Positions 21,953 to 29,534 of a stretch of DNA of 33,543 nucleotides are shown piece after piece. The first letter of the stretch is position 1, and the number at the start of each line of letters is the position of its first letter. Source of the stretch: a virus; the IMG/VR virus record IMGVR_UViG_3300035162_002567, positions 1-33,543 of that record. One strand, 5' to 3'. The notes under the pieces are model-generated. The model saw only the letters and a program-made list of their open reading frames with translations, was not told the DNA's origin and made no database searches. The translations under genes and the position numbers were made by a program.

Positions 21953-24320
21953 TTTGCATCACCTGCCCTGATTCGTCGCGTATGATCTGCTGGTCACCTA
22001 TTTGCACAACCAACCCTTGTTCATCTCGTATGATCGTTTTAGGCGATGACGCGCTTTGTGACATGGCGTCAATGCGCTCAACCATCTCTTGATTCTGCGC
22101 CATAAGGCTGCCAATCAAATCACGCATTTCAGACAAATCGACGGGCGATTCGGCTTTGGCCTCGGAGGTCACCAACTTGGTGATGTTGTCTAGCTGCGCT
22201 TTGTATTGGGCCACTTCGCTGCTGCGCTCAGATTGCACCGCGTCTAGCTCTAAGTTCAAACGCGCCAAAGCTTGCTCGGTGTCTTGTTTTTCCATCTGTA
22301 GCTCAAGACTTGCGATCTTAGCGTCCGAATCGTTGGAGTTTTTAAACTGCTGTAGCTGCGCCTTCATGCGCTCGATGTCGGCTTTCAGTTGCGTCTCTTG
22401 CATGCTCAATTCTTGTTGACGCATTTTGATCTGTTGATCCATTTGCATCTGCTGCACTTTCACCTGGTTGGCATCCAATTTAGATTGCGCCTCCATCATC
22501 AGCGCTTGCGCATGCGTTTTGGCTAACTCAGCCTGAACGTCAGGTTGTGGCGGTGCAGGTGGTATTGTTCTTGGATCGGTAAAATACGATGACGCCTCCA
22601 AACCAAACGCATCGGTCATATCGGCTAACGATTGATACAACTGGTGCGGCTGAACTATCGTACCCAAGCCGCCAGCTTGTACTTGCTCCATTTGTTTCGC
22701 CATGATGGTATCGAGCGCCACCATGCGGCGTTCGCGTGATACCGTACCGACGCCAACAGTGATGGTCGTATTGACTCTTTCGCGCCATTCAGCCGGATTG
22801 AACGCGCCAAACTCACCGGAAACATTGACCACCATTTCTCTGTCCTGGTGCGTCATTAACAACTTGTGGATAAGTTTAAATACTGTCCTGAAACCCACTT
22901 CAGCAATGATGCGAGCAATCAGCTCTATTTTCATTCGAGCTGCGTCATACGCTAAAGCCGCAACGCCAGTGTTGACGTTTGCCAGGGCATTAGAATCTAG
23001 ACCACCGACTTCATTGCCGACGCCTGTTCTTTGTTTGCGCACATCGTCCAGGTAACTCATCATGCTGAACGCTTCTGGCGGTAACGGGTTATGTGGCAAC
23101 GGCGTAATGTAGGAACCTGCGCCACCATCACCTTTAAACCTGACCACACCACCAGGGCGGGAGGTTAATAAATCATCGAGGTTCACATGTTGATCATTGA
23201 CCGCTGTGCGTGAGTTATTAGACAAATACGTGTTGTCTAACATCGAGCGTGTCAGTGTCGATTTAATCAGCTGAATGTCCATCGTCAGATCAGCAATCGA
23301 TAGCCCATAGAATTTGTGCGGCATCAAGATAGGCGACACACAAGCGAACGGCATAAAATCCACAGGCTCAATCGATAACAACTGGCTGCTCGTTGCGCTG
23401 TAGTTACCACCTGCCATGCAGACTTTGAAAAGCTCTGCGATCCCATCGCCGTCTCTATCGACTCTCACATAGCACTCAGAGATCCAATACATCCTCATCG
23501 ATTCAGTGGAGGAGTAATCAAACGGCATCTGCGAGTCTGAATCTGCATACCGCGCCAACTGCTCTGGCGTCAATACGTCATCATCGAAGGGCAAGCTGCG
23601 AATGGTCTCCACGTCATAGCCCATTTCTACTAATTCACTGAACGATTTCTCTGTCCGGTGATAACAGAAATTAGAATCTTCGCTGTACGGTGAGCGAGCA
23701 TTACGGGCAATACCAAATTCCTCTGGCGGGACTGGCTCTATTTTAATTAAACCTTTGGCTGTTGTTTCTTTGAACGTGACATCAAAGCCTTGCTCGGTCT
23801 GCTCAAACTCCAGTATTTCACGCTCAATGGCGGTATCCATCATCAGTTCGCCCAGCTGCATTTCATCTAAACCTTCATAGCTTTGTTTGGTCTCAGTTGG
23901 TGTGTCGTCCCAATAGATTTTTAAGATGCCTGTCTTAGACAGCAACGCATCTTTGAGCATGGTGTAGGTGTTATAAAAGCCTTTGTTCTGCTTCCAGTAA
24001 ACGTGATTGACCACCTCGGTCTCAATCTTCGCTTGCTCTATATCGTCGGCGTTGACCGGATCGAATCGACACAGATTATCCACATCGGTAAATATGCGAA
24101 CCAGCGAGGGCAACATCCACTCCACTGTTTCCATGACCTCTCGAGTCACTACCGATGAGCGTCCCTCGACTTCGTTGCCGTATGGCTCACCAAAATAATA
24201 GTCAAGCGCTTCTGCTCGTTCCTGGCTGATGTCGCCTCCAGATCGTCCGGCTGCGTTGTCGATCTCAGATCTGCACAATGCTGCAATTTGGTCGTCTGTC
24301 GTTGGTGTAGTTTTAGCCAT
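21945..24320 (-). CDS. Portal protein (P22/SU10 type)
   Basis: A 791-aa portal forming the dodecameric DNA gate at one capsid vertex. Family features: N-terminal helical EALDYYFGEPYGNEVEGRSSVVTREVMETVEWMLPSLVRIF, then NHVYWKQNKGFYNTYTMLKDALLSKTGILKIYWD, EPVPPEEFGIARNARS, FYGLSIADLTMDIQLIKSTLTRSMLDNTYLSNN and RTGVGNEVGGLD. It is longer than P22 portal (725 aa): from about 600 it carries a Gln/Glu/Lys-rich coiled coil (the barrel region), and the last 30 residues repeat a unit IIRDE-G-VxQIG twice. Start ATG follows the terminase stop directly. Confidence 0.92.
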   Translation of the reverse strand: MAKTTPTTDDQIAALCRSEIDNAAGRSGGDISQERAEALDYYFGEPYGNEVEGRSSVVTREVMETVEWMLPSLVRIFTDVDNLCRFDPVNADDIEQAKIETEVVNHVYWKQNKGFYNTYTMLKDALLSKTGILKIYWDDTPTETKQSYEGLDEMQLGELMMDTAIEREILEFEQTEQGFDVTFKETTAKGLIKIEPVPPEEFGIARNARSPYSEDSNFCYHRTEKSFSELVEMGYDVETIRSLPFDDDVLTPEQLARYADSDSQMPFDYSSTESMRMYWISECYVRVDRDGDGIAELFKVCMAGGNYSATSSQLLSIEPVDFMPFACVSPILMPHKFYGLSIADLTMDIQLIKSTLTRSMLDNTYLSNNSRTAVNDQHVNLDDLLTSRPGGVVRFKGDGGAGSYITPLPHNPLPPEAFSMMSYLDDVRKQRTGVGNEVGGLDSNALANVNTGVAALAYDAARMKIELIARIIAEVGFRTVFKLIHKLLMTHQDREMVVNVSGEFGAFNPAEWRERVNTTITVGVGTVSRERRMVALDTIMAKQMEQVQAGGLGTIVQPHQLYQSLADMTDAFGLEASSYFTDPRTIPPAPPQPDVQAELAKTHAQALMMEAQSKLDANQVKVQQMQMDQQIKMRQQELSMQETQLKADIERMKAQLQQFKNSNDSDAKIASLELQMEKQDTEQALARLNLELDAVQSERSSEVAQYKAQLDNITKLVTSEAKAESPVDLSEMRDLIGSLMAQNQEMVERIDAMSQSASSPKTIIRDEQGLVVQIGDQQIIRDESGQVMQIG

Positions 24321-25583
24321 TTACACTATTCCTTGTTGGCCGTACTCTAACGGCTCCCAGCTGATTTTCGGTGCTTTAAACATAGCGCCATACCTGAACG
24401 CATCTGCTGCGTGAGACGCCCAATCATGTTTCGGTTTTAGTCTGAAGGTTCTGTTCTTCTCATCGTACTCAGCGCGATATTGTCGCAACGCATCTAATCC
24501 ACGCTTACACCGCAGCTCATCAAACCAGCAGTTCTTAAGCATGCGGCGTACCGCTTCAATACCATCTTCAATTCTGTCGGCTGCCATAACGTGCGGCTCT
24601 ATGCCTAGCGCCTGGAGCGTTTGCACTCGCGTTTTACCTGTATCTAACGACCTGGCTTTAACGTCATGCGGAAATACATGGTGCGAATACTGATAGCCGC
24701 CTTGTCGCTTGTCATCAATCACTTGCGTGTAATGGCTTAACGGCTCGCCTGAGTTCTCGTAATAATCAATCAAGCGCACTTCAGTGCCCACACGTTGCGC
24801 AAACCAAACAGCTGTACTGTCGCCGATGCCTAGATCCCACCAGGTCTCAACTTCTAACGCGGTATCGTGGGCCACTTTACCGATGCGGTTTTCTTTCTCC
24901 GCCTCTTCAAGCAATCGACCGTAATAGGAACCCATGACCGCTGCTTGCCAGGAGCATTCAAACTCTTGGCGATATTGCTCGTCGGACATCGCTTTATTGG
25001 CTGCGTCTAATTCTTCTTGATCGACGTATCCAGTCTCGCTGGCTTTGTGCAGCTTAACGTACCAATCGTCATCATCTTTAACGTCCTGGTACATGTCGTA
25101 GAACGCATTGTGTCCCATTGGCGTGCCGATAAAGATGGCACCACCTTTCCTATCCGATAACGCTGGCCGTATCACTTCAGGCCATAAACGCTCACTCATC
25201 TGCGCATATTCATCCATCACGCAATCATCAAGGTAGATGCCTCGAAGCGTGTCAGGATTATCCCCACCGTATAAGCTAATGCGTGCGCCGTTCGGAAAGT
25301 CTGCCCTTAACTCGGCCTCGTTGTACTTGATGCCAGGGATAGGGCGAGAGAATGTCTTTAACATATCCCAAGCCACTGCTTTAGCCTGGCGATACAAAGG
25401 CGCAATGTAAGCGTAACGTGGATTCTCTTTCGTGCTCGTACAAGCCGCTTTAATCAGCTCATTGACCGCAAATACCGTCTTACCAAAGCGTCGATGACAC
25501 ACCAGTAACTTGAATCGTGCTGCGTTGTTGTGTGCTTCGCGTTGTAATGGTCTAGGGCTGTACGGTATCTCAACTATCGCCAT
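24321..25583 (-). CDS. terL: Terminase large subunit
   Basis: A 420-aa packaging motor/nuclease. The ATPase carries a Walker-A-type VCHRRFGKT at 28-36, a Walker B CVMDE at 121-125 with the coupling GAIFIGTP following at 148-155. The nuclease half has TWWDLGIGDSTAVWF (Asp250 as the first catalytic acid), RLIDYYENSG and a C-terminal KHDWASHAADAFRYG with the last conserved Asp. Length is normal for the class. It overlaps the small subunit by 14 bases. Confidence 0.95.
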   Translation of the reverse strand: MAIVEIPYSPRPLQREAHNNAARFKLLVCHRRFGKTVFAVNELIKAACTSTKENPRYAYIAPLYRQAKAVAWDMLKTFSRPIPGIKYNEAELRADFPNGARISLYGGDNPDTLRGIYLDDCVMDEYAQMSERLWPEVIRPALSDRKGGAIFIGTPMGHNAFYDMYQDVKDDDDWYVKLHKASETGYVDQEELDAANKAMSDEQYRQEFECSWQAAVMGSYYGRLLEEAEKENRIGKVAHDTALEVETWWDLGIGDSTAVWFAQRVGTEVRLIDYYENSGEPLSHYTQVIDDKRQGGYQYSHHVFPHDVKARSLDTGKTRVQTLQALGIEPHVMAADRIEDGIEAVRRMLKNCWFDELRCKRGLDALRQYRAEYDEKNRTFRLKPKHDWASHAADAFRYGAMFKAPKISWEPLEYGQQGIV

Positions 25584-25911
25584 CTAACCATTTCAGCGTA
25601 ATCCCGCCGTCCACTTCCTGCCTTTGCGTTTCCTTCCAGCCCATGCGAGCTTTAGACCACCATATAGCGGCTGTGGTATTACCTCCGGTGGCTTGTCGGT
25701 ACAGCGATTCGGCTATCTTTGCGTTGGCTTTGGTCATGCCGACCGATAGCTCGTTCTTAAACTTGTTATACATCGTGGCCTTACATACCGCTTCACCTGT
25801 ATTGGGATTGATGACCATTTTAGCCATGTCTTCAACAGGGATGCCGTAGCCAGCCATCGCTTCAACGCTTTTACGTTGCTCGTCCGTTGGATCAAATAAT
25901 TTGTTAACCAC
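25570..25911 (-). CDS. terS: Terminase small subunit
   Basis: A 113-aa DNA-recognition subunit of the packaging enzyme. The N-terminus contains a HTH (DEQRKSVEAMAGYGIPVEDMAKMV...GEAVCKATMYNKF), then a helical oligomerisation part (AKIAESLYRQATGGNTTAAIWWSKARMGW), the AIxWWSKxRxGW motif being typical of this class. I chose GTG 25911: it overlaps the upstream stop (GTGGTTAA) and has GAGGTGG seven bases before it. A TTG at 25953 would add 14 residues but has no ribosome site. Confidence 0.85.
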   Translation of the reverse strand: MVNKLFDPTDEQRKSVEAMAGYGIPVEDMAKMVINPNTGEAVCKATMYNKFKNELSVGMTKANAKIAESLYRQATGGNTTAAIWWSKARMGWKETQRQEVDGGITLKWLDGDS

Positions 25912-27064
25912 GCTGCGCCACCTCGCCTGTAAAATCTTCCCAGCGCTTGACAATTACATCGCAATACTTCGGTTCAAGCTCCATAATCCTAGCGTTGCGG
26001 TTCAGCCTCTCGCAACCTATCAAAGTTGAACCTGATCCTCCAAATAAATCGAGAACCAATCCCACGCTGTGATTTCCTATAGCTCTCTCGGACAACTCAA
26101 CAGGCTTTTGTGTCGGATGAAAATTGTTTATTGACTCTCGCTTTATCTCCCAAACAGTGTCTTCTTTACTACCACCAGACCATTTAAGGGTTGTATTCTT
26201 TGGCTTCCAATATAGACAAGGCTCGTGTTTCTGCTTGTAGTTGATGCCCATATTAAAAGTTGAGTTGTTCTTTTTCCATATTATTAGAGAATGAATATCT
26301 CCTACGGCTTCAACTGCGTTATATAGGCCCTTTGGCTTCGTATCTGCATACCAAGTATAAATTGGGCCTGTGCAGTACATCGCCATAATAGGAACAGAAT
26401 CAGTGTATATGTCTGTGCCAACATGATCGTCAATTAGCTTGTCGCGTTTCTTGCTGCCTCCATCGTAATTTACGCCATAAGGCGGATCAGTAAAGATCAT
26501 GTCTGCTTTCTGCCCAGCCATCAACTTATCCATAGCATCAACGCTGGTACTATCGCCGCACATTAGTCTGTGATTTCCGAGAGTATATATATCGCCTGGC
26601 TTTGTTACAGGCTCATCAGGAACGTCCGGCACATCATCGGGATCGGTTAGCCCTTCATTCGCATCTAAAAACCCCGCTAACTCGCTATCACTAAAGCCTG
26701 TTAGCGACAGGTCAAACTCTAGCGCGTCCAAGCCAGCCAACTCACCCTGCAATAGCTCAACGTCCCAACCAGCGTTTAGGCTTAGTTTGTTGTCAGCTAA
26801 GATGTACGCTTTACGCTGTACTGGTGTGAGATAGCTTAAATCAATAGTCGGCACGCTTTTAAGCTGTAACTTACGCGCCGCTTGTACTCGACCATGACCA
26901 GCAATAATTCCGTTATCCCCATCCACTAACACCGGATTAGTAAAACCAAACTCTTTAATGCTTGCCGCTATTTGCGCAACCTGATCATCAGAGTGTGTTC
27001 TGGCGTTATTGGGATACGGTATTAACCGATCAATTTCGATCTCTTTTATAGCGTCTACTTTCAT
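25904..27064 (-). CDS. ParB-domain / N6-adenine DNA methyltransferase fusion
   Basis: A 386-aa fusion. Residues 1-135 are a ParB/sulfiredoxin-like domain (IDRLIPYPNNARTHSDDQV, then GIIAGHGRV at 52-60). Residues 160-386 are a beta-class adenine (or N4-cytosine) methyltransferase: DPPY at 193-196 as the catalytic motif IV, a target-recognition region, HPTQKPVEL, then the AdoMet-binding FGGSGST at 341-347. This IV-before-I order defines the beta class (CcrM-like). It is common in phages, where it protects DNA or modifies recognition sites. It is directly upstream of the terminase, overlapping it by eight bases at the chosen start. Confidence 0.93.
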   Translation of the reverse strand: MKVDAIKEIEIDRLIPYPNNARTHSDDQVAQIAASIKEFGFTNPVLVDGDNGIIAGHGRVQAARKLQLKSVPTIDLSYLTPVQRKAYILADNKLSLNAGWDVELLQGELAGLDALEFDLSLTGFSDSELAGFLDANEGLTDPDDVPDVPDEPVTKPGDIYTLGNHRLMCGDSTSVDAMDKLMAGQKADMIFTDPPYGVNYDGGSKKRDKLIDDHVGTDIYTDSVPIMAMYCTGPIYTWYADTKPKGLYNAVEAVGDIHSLIIWKKNNSTFNMGINYKQKHEPCLYWKPKNTTLKWSGGSKEDTVWEIKRESINNFHPTQKPVELSERAIGNHSVGLVLDLFGGSGSTLIGCERLNRNARIMELEPKYCDVIVKRWEDFTGEVAQRG

Positions 27065-27152
27065 GACGCTAAGTCTTTGATTTTATTCATATTGGCTCTC
27101 ACCATCATAGATTTAAGACCTATTAACTTTCGCTAACGATCCACGTAGCGCA

Positions 27153-27410
27153 TCACCAGGCTTTGCAGCTCCAGTATCTTGCCTTAGTCTTTGGCCCAGG
27201 ATCTGCGCAGTTATGCCTAGCTCTGAAACTACTCTTGCGTGCAGGCTGGTCTTTCTTGATTGTCATATTAGGATCGCCAAACGTAACTCGACGAACCTTC
27301 CCTGCATCCTTTACATAGACTTCACTTTTCTTTCGACCGTAACTGACTTCACCTTTGCGGATCCTTCGAGGCTTGTTCAACGCAACCTTACGACCTTGAT
27401 ACTCAGCCAT
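27153..27410 (-). CDS. Conserved small phage protein with RARHNC motif (85 aa)
   Basis: An 85-aa strongly basic protein with C-terminal signature SFRARHNCADPGPKTKARYWSCKAW and upstream GKVRRVTFGDPNMTIKK. I know this pattern from small proteins of many marine and cyanobacterial phages; role unknown, with the Cys/His pair possibly binding zinc or nucleic acid. It is coupled to the preceding 49-aa gene by TAATG. An 88-base gap follows before the ParB-methyltransferase gene. Confidence 0.82.
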   Translation of the reverse strand: MAEYQGRKVALNKPRRIRKGEVSYGRKKSEVYVKDAGKVRRVTFGDPNMTIKKDQPARKSSFRARHNCADPGPKTKARYWSCKAW

Positions 27411-27559
27411 TACTTGCCGACTTTCTTCATTGCGGTCTTATGAGATTGCGTGAACGTCTTACCATCTCTCATCAACTTGCGCATTTCAGTCATGTGTTTG
27501 GCTGTATGATGTTCTTTGTGTCGTGCTAATGCTTTTTTCTGGCGAACAGTAAGAGCCAT
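27410..27559 (-). CDS. Small basic His-rich protein (49 aa)
   Basis: A short ORF reading MALTVRQKKALARHKEHHTA, then HMTEMRKLMRDGKTFTQSH and KTAMKKVGK. The ribosome site AAGGAAGA lies eight bases upstream, and both ends are coupled (TGATG with the previous gene, TAATG with the next). This HHTAKHM...GKSF-type small protein occurs beside the RARHNC protein in other marine phages, in my recollection. Basic and helical, probably nucleic-acid binding; function unknown. Confidence 0.75.
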   Translation of the reverse strand: MALTVRQKKALARHKEHHTAKHMTEMRKLMRDGKTFTQSHKTAMKKVGK

Positions 27560-27672
27560 CAGGCGTATCTTCCTTTAGGTTTTTTTGGTGTTTGGCGAAC
27601 GACCACTCTTTTCTTAGGTTTAACTGTTGGGCGGCCTTTGACCGTGCCATATGTTCCTTTTCCCTTCGGCAT
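27559..27672 (-). CDS. Very small basic protein (37 aa)
   Basis: MPKGKGTYGTVKGRPTVKPK, then KKRVVVRQTPKKPKGRYA. It has a good ribosome site (GGAGA) and is coupled to the next gene by TGATG. Lys/Arg/Gly/Pro-rich and probably unstructured; could bind DNA or capsid. Part of a run of three tiny basic genes (27153-27672). Confidence 0.7.
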   Translation of the reverse strand: MPKGKGTYGTVKGRPTVKPKKRVVVRQTPKKPKGRYA

Positions 27673-27681
27673 CACGTTCTC

Positions 27682-27948
27682 CTACAAGTACAAAAACAAT
27701 TCATCGTCATCCTGAAGTCTTTTAGTCCAGGCTTCGGCTCTTACTTTTGATGGGCCTGTTAAGCGGTTATCAATGCGATTGGCTTTTCTTTGTATCAACA
27801 GGCCTAAAGACTCATCGCCTAGGCTTTCTGCTAACTTTGAATCATCGTTGGTTGCCGCTTTAATCTTTTCTAGCAACTCTCGTTCTTCTTTTGGGTTGTT
27901 TACCAGGGCGCGTTGCCCTTGTACCTGGACTCGTCGTGGGTATTTCAT
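27682..27948 (-). CDS. Hypothetical charged helical protein (88 aa)
   Basis: An unrecognised 88-aa protein. It has a basic start (KYPRRVQVQGQRALVNNP), a charged helical middle (EERELLEKIKAATNDDSKLAESLG) and an acidic end (RLQDDDELFLYL). Coupled to the holin-like gene upstream by a four-base overlap. No membrane segment. Confidence 0.65.
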   Translation of the reverse strand: MKYPRRVQVQGQRALVNNPKEERELLEKIKAATNDDSKLAESLGDESLGLLIQRKANRIDNRLTGPSKVRAEAWTKRLQDDDELFLYL

Positions 27949-28325
27949 TTTTTACCCATAAACTTCGCCGCACCTTTAAATCCAAAACTTGCCGCCACTA
28001 TCGTTCCCAATAGATACTGATACCAGTCTGGAGCTTTATCTAACGCCTCGAAGAAGTTAGACACTCGTTCTTCCTCCCCAAACAGCAATAAAATGATTGG
28101 TAAGGTAAAGACGATAGTTAACCATTCATCCTTCCAGCTCGATTCACTGGCTTTAGCCTGGGCTACGTCCCATTCAATCTCACCTGTCGCTTTCTTCTGC
28201 ATCACTGCAGCTTCGGCTTCTGCCGTTGCTACTTTTACCCTGGTGGTTGCTTTAATCTTTTCATTCCGACCTTCCATCCAGGTCGATGCCAGGTTAGCTA
28301 TTGGCCCAAGAAATGCTTGAAACAT
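27945..28325 (-). CDS. Holin-like membrane protein (GTA holin type)
   Basis: A 126-aa protein with an amphipathic N-terminus (MFQAFLGPIANLASTWMEGRNEKIKA), a charged helical region, then two hydrophobic segments (WLTIVFTLPIILLLFG at about 69-84 and WYQYLLGTIVAASFGFKGAAKF at about 101-122). This is the layout of the GTA-type three-segment holin family. It lies directly after the M15 peptidase and would open the inner membrane for it. No dual start motif was seen. Confidence 0.7.
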   Translation of the reverse strand: MFQAFLGPIANLASTWMEGRNEKIKATTRVKVATAEAEAAVMQKKATGEIEWDVAQAKASESSWKDEWLTIVFTLPIILLLFGEEERVSNFFEALDKAPDWYQYLLGTIVAASFGFKGAAKFMGKK

Positions 28326-28696
28326 CAGTAACTCCAGACCGTAGGTCTTAAGCCTTCAGTCAATATATCCAGGTGTATGAAACGTCCACTGCCTTTTTGG
28401 TTAATACCTATGCCGCTGAAATTCATGTCCATCGCAATTTTAAGCAGCTGATGGGCTGCGCCTCGGTCAACTCTTAAATCAACTGCCTTACCTGACGTAT
28501 GCGGCCCCGTACCACCTGTCGAACTGACAAGACTATTGTGTGCTGGGCAACGATAACCTGATGACACTAATAATGGTTTGCCAAAAGTTGCTCGCAATTC
28601 ATCGAGCATAATTAAAAACGTAGCGTTCATTGGTGCCGCTTCACAACCGCATTTACACTGCAGCTCGGCCTTAGAAAAGTATTTACTATTGTCCAT
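28325..28696 (-). CDS. M15-family peptidase (endolysin)
   Basis: A 123-aa zinc peptidase of the M15 type (D-Ala-D-Ala carboxypeptidase/endopeptidase fold) that would cut peptidoglycan stem peptides during lysis. Zinc ligands are visible: His66 and Asp73 in HTSGKAVD (HxxxxxxD) and His109 in HLD, with SSGYRCPAHN at 45-54 and GIGINQKG before the last ligand. No signal peptide, so export needs the holin. It overlaps the upstream membrane-protein gene by 11 bases and abuts the holin-like gene. Confidence 0.9.
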   Translation of the reverse strand: MDNSKYFSKAELQCKCGCEAAPMNATFLIMLDELRATFGKPLLVSSGYRCPAHNSLVSSTGGTGPHTSGKAVDLRVDRGAAHQLLKIAMDMNFSGIGINQKGSGRFIHLDILTEGLRPTVWSY

Positions 28697-28919
28697 TACG
28701 TTCTAACACCCATGCTCCAATAGCAGCTAACCCTGAGAATATAGCTAATACGGCAGCACCTATTGCGGATTGCCAGACTCTTTCCCAGCGCTTGTTTCTT
28801 TTAACCTGGCGTTCAATCTCATCGCGTAACCATTGATGATGTTGTACGTGTTCTGATGTGTTTTGTGTTTGAGAAATAGCCTGGGCAATTAACTTGGCAT
28901 CTTTCTCAGTGATAGCCAT
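28686..28919 (-). CDS. Small lysis-cassette membrane protein
   Basis: A 77-aa protein with a helical charged N-terminal half (EKDAKLIAQAISQTQN, LRDEIERQVKRNKRWE) and one C-terminal transmembrane segment (SAIGAAVLAIFSGLAAIGAWVL). ATG 28919 is chosen because the longer frame (start 28967) would begin inside the terminator hairpin. It directly precedes the M15 peptidase; a spanin-like or holin-modulating role is possible. First gene of the late operon. Confidence 0.7.
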   Translation of the reverse strand: MAITEKDAKLIAQAISQTQNTSEHVQHHQWLRDEIERQVKRNKRWERVWQSAIGAAVLAIFSGLAAIGAWVLERNGQ

Positions 28920-28930
28920 GAATCGCACCC

Positions 28931-28965
28931 ATAAAAAAAGCCAGCGCGAAGCCAGCTTTTTAGTC
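28931..28965 (-). terminator. Intrinsic terminator before the lysis genes
   Basis: On the minus strand AAAAAGCTGGC-TTCGC-GCTGGCTTTTTTT forms an 11-bp stem (28951-28961 with 28935-28945; two G-U pairs) followed by seven T. It lies between the coiled-coil protein gene (ends 29079) and the lysis gene (starts 28919). With a Q-like gene present, it is a good candidate for a lambda tR'-like terminator that late transcription must pass by antitermination. Confidence 0.82.
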
Positions 28966-29030
28966 ATAAATCGTAATTATGAGCTATTCTCCCCTTTTTA
29001 TTACGGAAAGCAAGCATTTTTTTTGCCCAA

Positions 29031-29069
29031 TGTCGTCCTACTAAAACATGATCTTTTAGTGGGATGACA
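29031..29069. repeat. 39-bp inverted repeat with 7-base centre
   Basis: Arms 29031-29046 and 29054-29069 pair over 16 positions around the centre CATGATC. On the plus strand all 16 pairs form if two G-T pairs are allowed; on the minus strand those two become A-C mismatches. There is no T tract, so it is not a normal terminator. It lies 10 bases past the stop of the coiled-coil gene. A regulatory dyad, RNA element or recombinase site are all possible. Confidence 0.7.
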
Positions 29070-29078
29070 AGCTATGCT

Positions 29079-29534
29079 TTATTTGTTAAGCGGATTTTCA
29101 AGCGCTCGCTTGATTCTTAAATCTAATTTTTCCTCAAGCCCATCAATCTGATCATCTAATCGCGCCATCTTATCGGCCAACCGTCCCTCGAAGGCGGTGA
29201 TCATTGAGCGCACTGATTCGACGTTTGCTCTATTCCTTAAATCCTGTTTATCAAGATTTTTATACAATGTCGCTATGTCTTCCCTGGTCGAATTGCGCAT
29301 ATCAATCACCAGTTCTTTTGTTGCTTCGTTATCCTGCTTGAATAAAGCAACTGTCGCCTCAATGCCGGATAAATCTGGTGCCACATATGCTGAGATCTGT
29401 TCTTCCATCGACAGGTAGCGCGAATAAAGCTCAAACCCCCCCCATAGACCGCCAACGATCGTTCCGATTAGCGGCACAATCAATAGCAGCTTCGAGCCTC
29501 CTATCTTAATTCCGCTGTATTCTATTTCTGCCAT
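29079..29534 (-). CDS. Membrane-anchored coiled-coil protein (151 aa)
   Basis: The N-terminus is cytoplasmic and short (AEIEYSGIKIGGSK), followed by one transmembrane helix (LLLIVPLIGTIVGGLWGGFELY, about 15-36) and a long coiled coil to the end (about 40-145, TREDIATLYKNLDKQDLRNRANVESVRS, LADKMARLDDQIDGLEEKLDL). The shape resembles an inner-membrane spanin or a superinfection-type membrane protein, but there is no clear outer-membrane partner. It overlaps the large secreted protein gene by 13 bases. Confidence 0.7.
   Translation of the reverse strand: MAEIEYSGIKIGGSKLLLIVPLIGTIVGGLWGGFELYSRYLSMEEQISAYVAPDLSGIEATVALFKQDNEATKELVIDMRNSTREDIATLYKNLDKQDLRNRANVESVRSMITAFEGRLADKMARLDDQIDGLEEKLDLRIKRALENPLNK

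Noticed and set aside
27061-27108. 15-codon ORF (MMVRANMNK...) ending in an ATGA overlap with the ParB-methyltransferase start
   Set aside because: Too short to support as a gene; at most a leader peptide.
28920-28967. Longer start (93 aa) for the small lysis membrane protein
   Set aside because: It would begin inside the terminator hairpin and lacks a ribosome site; ATG 28919 fits better.
29031-29069. Inverted repeat as an ordinary terminator of the 151-aa gene
   Set aside because: No T tract on either strand after the stem; the real terminator is at 28931-28965.
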